Origin: Mucilaginibacter kameinonensis
GTDB lineage: Bacteria; Bacteroidota; Bacteroidia; Sphingobacteriales; Sphingobacteriaceae
Assembly: GCF_003675385.1 (NCBI RefSeq)
Contig: NZ_RCWZ01000003.1
Location: forward strand, 868,001-932,000
Reading direction: 5' to 3'
Length of the DNA: 64,000 bases
Below the pieces are notes generated by a model. It saw nothing but the letters and a program-made list of their open reading frames with translations, searched no databases and was not told where the DNA came from. The position numbers were made by a program, and so were the translations under genes. This document shows positions 55,095-61,581 of this stretch, in pieces; the first letter of the stretch is position 1; the number at the start of each line of letters is the position of its first letter.

Positions 55095-55238
55095 ATGAAA
55101 AAAATAATCACCATCGCTTTAGCAGTTCTGTTTACAGGAGCTATCTCATCATGCAAAAAAGAAAGCCCTAAAGTTGAGTTTGCTAACCTTCATTTATTTA
55201 CAACCGGCTACAAAAGAGACCTGGGGAGTGCTGACTGA
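55095..55238 (+). CDS. DLGSAD-family secreted peptide 2 (lipoprotein-type signal)
   Basis: A 47-residue precursor. After MKK and a hydrophobic segment the sequence AISSC fits a lipobox with C20 as the lipidation site, unlike its siblings. The mature part (KKESPKVEF...) is short and ends TTGYKRDLGSAD, sharing the (T)TG(F/Y)KRDLGSAD ending with peptides 1 and 3. The gap to peptide 1 is 53 bp. Function unknown. If lipidation is real, this copy would remain membrane-bound while the others are released. Confidence 0.83.
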   Translation: MKKIITIALAVLFTGAISSCKKESPKVEFANLHLFTTGYKRDLGSAD

Positions 55239-55272
55239 TTTATCTATTCACGATCAATAAACATAAAACAAC

Positions 55273-55425
55273 ATGAAAAAATTCATCCTCATAACAACAG
55301 TAGTGCTTAGCGCAGGTGCATTATCATCAACTACAAGCAAAAACGAAAGCAAAGAAAAATTTGTGATTGCACCGGTAAACTCATTAACAACCGGCTTTAA
55401 AAGAGATTTAGGCAGCGCCGACTGA
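55273..55425 (+). CDS. DLGSAD-family secreted peptide 3
   Basis: A 50-residue precursor with a signal-like N-terminus (MKKFILITTVVLSAGALSS), a charged linker (NESKEKF) and the ending LTTGFKRDLGSAD. The first four residues match peptide 5 (MKKF), while the C-terminal 10 residues match peptide 1 closely. It begins 34 bp after the stop of peptide 2. Short, hydrophilic after the signal, with no Cys. Confidence 0.83.
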   Translation: MKKFILITTVVLSAGALSSTTSKNESKEKFVIAPVNSLTTGFKRDLGSAD

Positions 55426-55500
55426 TAAAACAAGAAACAACATACAACAGAGATAATCAACCAAAAAAATATTTAAGTACCCCCACACATTTAAAACATC

Positions 55501-56784
55501 ATGAAAAATTTAACACTGATAGCAACTTTAGCATTAAGCACCATATTATCAACCGCTACTATAGCAAATGCCGCCAACGGCCCTCAACCAAAACGTGATT
55601 TAGGCTCTGCCGATGCCCGTGGCCCTCAACCAAAAAGAGATTTAGGTTCTGCTGATTTTGCTCGCGGTCCTCAGCCAAAACGTGACTTAGGTTCTGCTGA
55701 TTTTGCTCGTGGTCCCCAGCCAAAAAGAGATTTAGGCTCTGCTGATTTCGCTCAGTCTGGCCCTGGTCCAAAAAGAGATTTAGGTTCTGCTGATTTTGCT
55801 CAGTCTGGTCCTGGCCCAAAAAGAGATTTAGGTTCTGCTGATTTTGCTCAGTCTGGTCCTGGTCCAAAAAGAGATTTAGGTTCTGCTGATTTTGCTCAAT
55901 CTGGTCCTGGCCCAAAAAGAGATTTAGGTTCTGCTGATTTCGCTCAGTCTGGTCCTGGTCCGAAAAGAGATTTAGGTTCTGCTGATTTCGCTCAGTCTGG
56001 TCCTGGTCCAAAAAGAGATTTAGGTTCTGCTGATTTCGCTCAGTCTGGTCCTGGTCCAAAAAGAGATTTAGGTTCTGCTGATTTCGCTCAGTCTGGTCCT
56101 GGTCCAAAAAGAGATTTAGGTTCTGCTGATTTCGCTCAGTCTGGTCCTGGTCCAAAAAGAGATTTAGGTTCTGCTGATTTCGCTCAGTCTGGTCCTGGTC
56201 CAAAAAGAGATTTAGGTTCTGCTGATTTCGCTCAGTCTGGTCCTGGCCCAAAAAGAGATTTAGGTTCTGCTGATTTTGCTTTCGGTCCTCAGCCAAAAAG
56301 AGATTTAGGTTCTGCTGATTTTGCTTTCGGTCCTCAGCCAAAAAGAGATTTAGGTTCTGCTGACTTTGCTTTCGGCCCTCAACCAAAACGTGATTTAGGT
56401 TCTGCTGACTTCGCTTTCGGTCCTCAACCAAAACGTGATTTAGGTTCTGCTGATTTCGCTTTCGGTCCTCAGCCAAAAAGAGATTTAGGTTCTGCTGACT
56501 TCGCTTTCGGTCCTCAGCCAAAAAGAGATTTAGGTTCTGCTGATTTCGCTTTCGGTCCTCAACCAAAAAGAGATTTAGGTTCTGCTGATTTCGCTTTCGG
56601 TCCTCAACCAAAAAGAGATTTAGGTTCTGCTGATTTCGCTTTCGGTCCTCAACCAAAAAGAGATTTAGGTTCTGCTGATTTCGCTTTCGGTCCTCAACCA
56701 AAACGTGACTTGGGTTCTGCTGACTTTGCTCAATCTGGTCCTGGCCCAAAAAGAGATTTAGGTTCTGCTGATTTCATGGCATAA
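55501..56784 (+). CDS. DLGSAD polyprotein: 26 tandem copies of the peptide motif
   Basis: A 427-residue protein: signal peptide 1-24 (ending IANA), then only repeats to the end. I count 26 units of KRDLGSAD: four GPQP-type units at the start (linkers AR or FAR), eleven GPGPKRDLGSADFAQS units, ten GPQPKRDLGSADFAF units, and a final GPGP unit ending FMA. Unit lengths (14-16 residues) add up exactly to 427. KR precedes every DLGSAD, and the Pro/Gly spacers would be extended and protease-accessible. It resembles multi-copy peptide precursors with dibasic processing sites. A structural or adhesive repeat protein is the other option. I do not recognise a known family. Confidence 0.92.
   Translation: MKNLTLIATLALSTILSTATIANAANGPQPKRDLGSADARGPQPKRDLGSADFARGPQPKRDLGSADFARGPQPKRDLGSADFAQSGPGPKRDLGSADFAQSGPGPKRDLGSADFAQSGPGPKRDLGSADFAQSGPGPKRDLGSADFAQSGPGPKRDLGSADFAQSGPGPKRDLGSADFAQSGPGPKRDLGSADFAQSGPGPKRDLGSADFAQSGPGPKRDLGSADFAQSGPGPKRDLGSADFAQSGPGPKRDLGSADFAFGPQPKRDLGSADFAFGPQPKRDLGSADFAFGPQPKRDLGSADFAFGPQPKRDLGSADFAFGPQPKRDLGSADFAFGPQPKRDLGSADFAFGPQPKRDLGSADFAFGPQPKRDLGSADFAFGPQPKRDLGSADFAFGPQPKRDLGSADFAQSGPGPKRDLGSADFMA
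55579..56781 (+). repeat. In-frame 45/48-bp tandem array (26 units)
   Basis: Units are 42-48 bp, all multiples of three, so copy-number changes keep the frame. Five consecutive 48-bp units (55981-56220) are identical base for base, and three consecutive 45-bp units (56538-56672) are too. Units near both ends carry more silent changes (AAACGT versus AAAAGA for KR, TTAGG versus TTGGG). This is the pattern left by repeated slippage or unequal crossing-over in the middle of the array. Confidence 0.95.
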
Positions 56785-56830
56785 TCGCCCTCTTCAACCA
56801 TAATACAATTCATCATAAAAAGTTAACAAC

Positions 56831-57001
56831 ATGAAAAAATTCATCATAGCAGCAGCGGTTTTAATAGCAACAGGGCTTACCGCAGTTTCGTTAACTCATA
56901 AAGAAGCTAAACAAGAGGTAGTTAAAATAAAAATCGAGAAACCAGGATTTTCAACCAATGCTGCCAACGCCCCTAAAAAGGATTTAGGATCTGCAGATTG
57001 A
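56831..57001 (+). CDS. DLGSAD-family secreted peptide 5 (KK variant)
   Basis: A 56-residue precursor with a signal-like start (MKKFIIAAAVLIATGLTAVS) and a charged middle (KEAKQEVVKIKIEK). The ending is NAPKKDLGSAD: dibasic KK replaces KR, and the residue before is Pro as in the polyprotein (P-K-K/R). It is the last gene of the cluster, 46 bp behind the polyprotein gene. A weak hairpin follows at 57036-57064. Confidence 0.83.
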   Translation: MKKFIIAAAVLIATGLTAVSLTHKEAKQEVVKIKIEKPGFSTNAANAPKKDLGSAD

Positions 57002-57035
57002 TAATAACCTAAAAAGATATTTGCCAGTCATCCAT

Positions 57036-57064
57036 AAGGATTTTGTTAAAACTTTCATCCTTTT
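57036..57064 (+). terminator. Weak candidate terminator after the peptide cluster
   Basis: AAGGAT and ATCCTT form a 6-bp stem around a 15-nt loop, followed by only TTTT overall. It is the only hairpin seen between peptide 5 and the dipeptidase gene. Confidence 0.3.
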
Positions 57065-57129
57065 AATGACTCAATGACCTAATGACTACAATGACCTAAT
57101 TAGCTATATTTGCTGCAAACCATAATATT

Positions 57130-58500
57130 ATGCAGCACATAAAGCAATATGTTGAGCAAAACAAACAGCGTTTACTTGATGAGTTATTTGACCTGTTACG
57201 TTTAGCATCGGTTAGTGCCGACCCAAAATACAAACCAGAAGTACTAAAAACTGCCGATTATGTGGCAGCGAGGCTCCGCGATGCAGGAGCAGATAATGTT
57301 GAAATTTGCCAAACCGCCGGGTACCCCATTGTATACGGCGAAAAGATCATAGATACCTCAAAGCCTACCGTGCTGGTTTACGGTCACTATGATGTACAAC
57401 CACCCGATCCGCTGGAATTATGGAAAACCCCTCCATTTGAACCAACTGTTAGGGATGGTAAAATATATGCCCGTGGCGCCTGCGATGACAAAGGCCAGTT
57501 TTACATGCATGTTAAAGCTTTTGAGCTGATGATGCAAACCAACACACTTCCCTGCAATATCAAATTTATGATTGAGGGCGAAGAAGAAGTTGGATCCTCA
57601 AACCTGGGCATCTTTGTAAAAGCCAATAAGGAGAAACTGAAAGCCGACGTTGTACTGATCTCCGATACCTCGATGATCAGCATGGAGCACCCTTCGCTCG
57701 AAACCGGCTTACGCGGCCTGTCTTATCTTGAAGTTGAAGTAACCGGACCTAACCGTGATCTGCATTCGGGCGTTTACGGTGGCGCGGTAGCAAACCCGAT
57801 TACCATCCTGGCACAAATGATTGCCACACTTCACGACGAAAATAATCATATTACCATTCCCGGCTTTTATAATGATGTGGTTCCGCTTACCGAAGCAGAA
57901 CGCGCCGCACTGAACAGCGCCCCATACGATGAAGCCGAATACAAAAAAGACCTTGATGTTGCCGAACTTTGGGGCGAAAAAGGCTACAGCACTTTTGAGC
58001 GTACAGGCACCCGCCCTACCCTTGAGCTGAATGGCATTTGGGGTGGTTATATCGGCGAAGGCGCCAAAACGGTTTTACCTTCAAAAGCCAACGCTAAAAT
58101 CTCTATGCGCTTGGTACCCAACCAAACGTCAGAAGCTATAACTAAACTTTTTACCGATCACTTTTTAAGCATCGCGCCTCCTTACGTTAAAGTTAAGGTA
58201 ACGCCTCATCATGGCGGCGAACCTGCGGTAACCCCTACCGATAGTGTAGCCTACCGTGCAGCACAAAAAGCCATTGCCGAATCGTTTGGTAAAGAGCCTA
58301 TCCCAACCCGTGGTGGCGGCAGTATTCCTATTGTGGCTTTGTTTGAAGCCGAGCTTGGTTTAAAAACGGTATTAATGGGTTTCGGGCTTGATAGCGATGC
58401 GCTGCATTCGCCTAATGAGAAATATGATATTTACAATTATTATAAAGGCATCGAAACCATTCCGTTGTTTCACAAATATTTTGCTGATTTATCGGAATAA
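57130..58500 (+). CDS. M20-family dipeptidase
   Basis: A 456-residue cytoplasmic metallopeptidase. Metal-site motifs are GHYDVQPPDP (near residue 87), RGACDDKGQ (near 117) and EGEEEVGSSN (near 152), with a dimerisation lid domain in the middle and a late metal His in LHSPNEKYD. These are signatures of the PepV/CNDP-type dipeptidases. It has no signal peptide. TATATTTG at 57105-57112 is a candidate -7 box, so it is probably transcribed apart from the peptide cluster. A link to peptide turnover is only an inference from position. Confidence 0.92.
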   Translation: MQHIKQYVEQNKQRLLDELFDLLRLASVSADPKYKPEVLKTADYVAARLRDAGADNVEICQTAGYPIVYGEKIIDTSKPTVLVYGHYDVQPPDPLELWKTPPFEPTVRDGKIYARGACDDKGQFYMHVKAFELMMQTNTLPCNIKFMIEGEEEVGSSNLGIFVKANKEKLKADVVLISDTSMISMEHPSLETGLRGLSYLEVEVTGPNRDLHSGVYGGAVANPITILAQMIATLHDENNHITIPGFYNDVVPLTEAERAALNSAPYDEAEYKKDLDVAELWGEKGYSTFERTGTRPTLELNGIWGGYIGEGAKTVLPSKANAKISMRLVPNQTSEAITKLFTDHFLSIAPPYVKVKVTPHHGGEPAVTPTDSVAYRAAQKAIAESFGKEPIPTRGGGSIPIVALFEAELGLKTVLMGFGLDSDALHSPNEKYDIYNYYKGIETIPLFHKYFADLSE

Positions 58501-58604
58501 TGCCGTGAAGCCTTAATTTTCAAGTTAACCGTGGTTATTTTTTGATTTGCGTAAAACAAATAATAAATTTATGATATTATCTAATCATACAAAATCAAAC
58601 AACC

Positions 58605-58742
58605 ATGGCAACTAAAGAATTGGACAAAGAAAAGACCGATGCATCAAAGCCGTTGCGCGATCACAAACCACTTAAACAGGAAAAAAACACCACCGCTAAA
58701 ACTTTAAGCGATAGTAAATGGAAACGAAAGCCCCTGTTATAA
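58605..58742 (+). CDS. Small basic protein (45 residues), unknown function
   Basis: MATKELDKEKTDASKPLRDH followed by a Lys/Thr-rich second half ending KWKRKPLL. Highly hydrophilic and basic, no signal, no hydrophobic core, so probably disordered. It is backed by a strong terminator 18 bp after its stop that also serves the converging GNAT gene, and by a codon pattern like its neighbours. No homologue recognised. Confidence 0.5.
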   Translation: MATKELDKEKTDASKPLRDHKPLKQEKNTTAKTLSDSKWKRKPLL

Positions 58743-58760
58743 GATATTTATAACATCCAA

Positions 58761-58796
58761 CGAGCCGGCAAGTAAAAACTTACCGGCTCGTTTTTT
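58761..58796. terminator. Bidirectional rho-independent terminator
   Basis: CGAGCCGG and CCGGCTCG form the main stem, with AAGT/ACTT pairs inside around an A-rich loop, followed by TTTTTT. It lies between the small basic gene (plus) and the GNAT gene (minus), which converge. Confidence 0.85.
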
Positions 58797-58800
58797 AATA

Positions 58801-59256
58801 TCACACACGTATCCGCATTTCAATCATCCGCTTTTCAAAACCTACCTTTTCATAGGCTTTGATGGCACCAGTATTATCATTATAAACCTCAAGCCTGATT
58901 TCGGCAAGCCCCTGTTCAACTACCCATTTCTTAAGCCCTTCAATAATTGCCTGGTTTATCCCTTTACCGCGATGTGCGGGAGACACGTACATAAAACCCA
59001 GGTAAGCGTATTTTTCAAAATCATAATAACTATCTGGGTTCTTTTTGATGCGCGCATATCCGCTGCCAGCTACCGCCCCGTCAATTTCTGCAACCAAAAC
59101 TTCTACTTCGGACGAGGATATGAATGCTTTCAGATCGTAATAACTAATAGGATCCGGTTTGAGTGTACTGTCAAACGGGCGTTCGGTGCTTATAATTCCC
59201 TGTTCAAACTGAAGCAAAATAGGCAGGTCTTCAATAGTAGCTTTTCTGATTAGCAT
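58801..59256 (-). CDS. GNAT-family N-acetyltransferase
   Basis: A 151-residue acetyltransferase with the acetyl-CoA loop AHRGKGINQAIIEGL near residues 94-108 (family pattern R/Q-x-x-G-x-G/A) and the closing AIKAYEKVGFEKRM. It lies 3 bp behind the dipeptide epimerase gene on the same strand, so the two are co-translated. The substrate (an amine of an amino acid or peptide, perhaps) is not known. Confidence 0.9.
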   Translation of the reverse strand: MLIRKATIEDLPILLQFEQGIISTERPFDSTLKPDPISYYDLKAFISSSEVEVLVAEIDGAVAGSGYARIKKNPDSYYDFEKYAYLGFMYVSPAHRGKGINQAIIEGLKKWVVEQGLAEIRLEVYNDNTGAIKAYEKVGFEKRMIEMRIRV

Positions 59257-59259
59257 TGG

Positions 59260-60372
59260 TTAAATAGTAAATCGTTCACAATCGGTCAGGAAGGCTTCGT
59301 CGGCATCAGCCCCAATACCCGGAGCATCATCAATAGTTAAATGATAGCCATCGTATATGGCCCCGCCAACACATGGGTCAACCAGGTGGCCCAATTTGCA
59401 GGTATCCATATCATAAAAACGGATATTGGGACAGGCGTATACAAAATGCAGTTTAGCACTCAAGGCAATGCGGCTTTCCAGCATACCTCCCATCATGCAG
59501 GGAATACCGTATGAGGCAGCGACATCATGAATCCTTTTAGCCTCATAAATACCGCCCGATTTAGCCATTTTTATATTAATATAATGACATGCCCCGGCAT
59601 TGATCTGTTTGCGGGCATCATGATGGTTATATACGCTTTCATCGGCCATGATCTTAACCGGCGATAATTGCATCAATTCGGGAAGCCTATCGTCATACCA
59701 GGTACGCATTGGCTGCTCACAAAACTCTATATCATATTGTCCGATGGATTGCAGTGCAAAAACAGCTTCGTTAAAATTCCAGCCCTGGTTGGCATCAATG
59801 CGGATCCTCATGGCCGGGCCAACCGCCTCCCGGATCTGTTGAATGCGTTCTACATCCTCAATAACATTTTTACCAAGCTTCACTTTTAAAATATTAGCAC
59901 CCGAAGCTTTAAAATCCAGTGCTTTTAAAGCCATGGTATGATGTCCGGCTATGCCTATAGTAATATCAGATTCAACGGTGCGTTTCTCGCCTCCTAAAAA
60001 CTGGTACAAAGGCATGTCTGCATTTTTTGCCGCTATATCAAACAGCGCGTTATCAAAAGCACTTTTTATGGTGGTATTGCCGGCGGTGAAGCTGTGCAGC
60101 TCCTGAAGCCGGGCTTCAATATCAAGAGCGTCTTTACCTTTCCATAACCGGGCAAACTCGCGTGCCATTACCAGGCAGGTATCCTGCGTTTCGCCGACAA
60201 TCATCGGGAAGGCGGAGCATTCGCCAACGCCGTAAAAGCCTGCATCGGTATGTATACGGATAAAAACATTTTGGGCATGCGCCAAGGTTCCTGTGGCAAT
60301 AGTGAACGGCTCCATGGGAATACTGAAGCGATATATATCTATATGTGTGATGGTAATTTGCTGATTTTCCAA
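59260..60372 (-). CDS. Dipeptide epimerase (enolase superfamily)
   Basis: A 370-residue enolase-superfamily enzyme of the muconate-lactonizing subgroup. Catalytic KVK (near residue 162), metal ligands in RIDANQGW (D near 192), FCEQP (E near 219) and ADES (D near 244), and INIKMAKSGG (Lys near 268). The late DMD motif (FYDMDT near 322) is the hallmark of dipeptide epimerases such as L-Ala-D/L-Glu epimerase, used in peptidoglycan peptide recycling. The start ATG and its TIM barrel are complete. Confidence 0.88.
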   Translation of the reverse strand: MENQQITITHIDIYRFSIPMEPFTIATGTLAHAQNVFIRIHTDAGFYGVGECSAFPMIVGETQDTCLVMAREFARLWKGKDALDIEARLQELHSFTAGNTTIKSAFDNALFDIAAKNADMPLYQFLGGEKRTVESDITIGIAGHHTMALKALDFKASGANILKVKLGKNVIEDVERIQQIREAVGPAMRIRIDANQGWNFNEAVFALQSIGQYDIEFCEQPMRTWYDDRLPELMQLSPVKIMADESVYNHHDARKQINAGACHYINIKMAKSGGIYEAKRIHDVAASYGIPCMMGGMLESRIALSAKLHFVYACPNIRFYDMDTCKLGHLVDPCVGGAIYDGYHLTIDDAPGIGADADEAFLTDCERFTI

Positions 60373-60430
60373 ATCGTAGATGTTTAAAAGCTAAAATAAA
60401 ACAAATAATTGCAACAATTAACCAACGTAA

Positions 60431-60461
60431 TTTGCGTATTATAAGTATTAGTTTATATTTG
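60431..60461 (+). promoter_or_regulatory. Bacteroidota-type promoter of the DUF4290 gene
   Basis: TTTG at 60431-60434 and TATATTTG at 60454-60461 are separated by 19 bp, an exact match to the -33 TTTG / -7 TAnnTTTG arrangement of the primary sigma factor in this phylum. Predicted leader to the ATG at 60565 is about 95 nt. Confidence 0.75.
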
Positions 60462-60564
60462 CATTACTTCAATACAAGTAACAATTCAATTTTAGCCTCT
60501 TTTGCCCTTCCAATCAGGGAAATTTGTCTGGCTAACTTTCAAATCTTCATAAAAAATTATTAAC

Positions 60565-61311
60565 ATGGCTAAAGAAAACACGCCTGCAAATTTTGATTAT
60601 AACTCAACCAGGAATAAATTAATCCTGTCTGAATATGGCCGCAACGTACAAAATATGGTTAAATATATTGTAGCGCTGCCAACCAAAGAAGAACGTAACC
60701 GCTACGCACAGGTAGTTATTGACCTGATGGGTTTCCTTAACCCTCACCTGCGCGATGTGGCCGATTTTAAACACAAACTTTGGGACCACCTGCACATCAT
60801 TTCTGATTATCAGATTGATGTGGATTCGCCGTATCCAAAGCCATCGCCAGAGGCCGTGCATATTAAACCTGCGCCGTTAAACTATCCTAATCAGCGTATT
60901 AAATATAAACACTATGGCAAAACCATTGAGCTGATGATTGAAAAGGCTAAAGCGATTGAAGAACCTGATCGTAAGCGCCACATGATACAGGCCATTGCCA
61001 ATTTCATGAAAATGGCCTATGTACAATGGAACAAAGATTCGGTAAGTGACGAAAGTATCCTGTCTGATTTGTACGCTTTATCAGGCGGCACATTGAAACT
61101 GGAAGATAACGTTAATCTTAACCGTGTTGATTTCCGTCCTAACAACTTTCAGCAAAACAGCAATAATAACAACAATCGCGGTCGCAACAACAACCAAAAC
61201 AATCAAAATCGTGGTGGCGGCAGCGGCGGCAGGCAAAACAACAACCAAAACCGTAACAACAACCAAAACAACCGTAACCGTAACAACAACGGAGGTTCAA
61301 AAAAATATTAA
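60565..61311 (+). CDS. DUF4290 family protein with Asn/Gln/Arg-rich tail
   Basis: A 248-residue protein. Residues 1-190 are the DUF4290 domain (SEYGRNVQNMVKYIVALPTKEERNRYAQ in part). The tail from about 193 is low-complexity Asn/Gln/Gly/Arg, ending GGSKKY. The family is restricted to Bacteroidota as far as I know and has no assigned function. The tail is disordered and could bind RNA. The domain call is confident, the role is not. Confidence 0.88.
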   Translation: MAKENTPANFDYNSTRNKLILSEYGRNVQNMVKYIVALPTKEERNRYAQVVIDLMGFLNPHLRDVADFKHKLWDHLHIISDYQIDVDSPYPKPSPEAVHIKPAPLNYPNQRIKYKHYGKTIELMIEKAKAIEEPDRKRHMIQAIANFMKMAYVQWNKDSVSDESILSDLYALSGGTLKLEDNVNLNRVDFRPNNFQQNSNNNNNRGRNNNQNNQNRGGGSGGRQNNNQNRNNNQNNRNRNNNGGSKKY

Positions 61312-61344
61312 TTCGGGGGCATTCCCGCATAATTAAAAAAAACG

Positions 61345-61429
61345 CGTCATTGCGAGGTACGAAGCAATCACCAATCAGCAGGTATACCCTGTATAGTTCG
61401 TGACTGTTTGGTACCCTACAGCAATGGCG
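61345..61429. repeat. Dispersed palindromic repeat, copy 5 (right arm decayed)
   Basis: CGTCATTGCGAGGTACGAAGC at the left (21 bases, first part given) and GCAATGGCG at the right; the middle contains GTATACCCTGTATAG. The right arm has more mismatches than copies 2 and 4. It lies downstream of DUF4290 and upstream of murA. Confidence 0.7.
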
Positions 61430-61581
61430 TTTTTGTATTATAGCATTAGCGATAAATCCCCAAGCCGTTTATTTTATCTGCATTAATTTTCTAATCTTTG
61501 CCCCAATAAATTATTTGGCAAAACCGATCATAGCTTTGATAGTTTATCATTGGTGATCTTATCAATTATCCGAAACTCCGC

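Noticed and set aside
55559..56749. A 396-residue open frame on the minus strand opposite the polyprotein gene
   Set aside because: It is open only because the repeat unit is a multiple of three and happens to lack stops in that frame. It has no signal or own start region, and the plus-strand frame has a signal peptide and shares its motif with four neighbours.
55579..56781. The tandem array as a CRISPR array
   Set aside because: Units are contiguous coding repeats of 42-48 bp without unique spacers, and no cas gene is in the window.
54880..57001. The peptide cluster as a known RiPP type (graspetide, lanthipeptide, etc.)
   Set aside because: No ATP-grasp, LanB/LanM, radical SAM, YcaO or dedicated peptidase-exporter gene is present nearby, and the N-termini look like Sec signals rather than RiPP leaders. 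It remains possible if modifying enzymes are encoded elsewhere.
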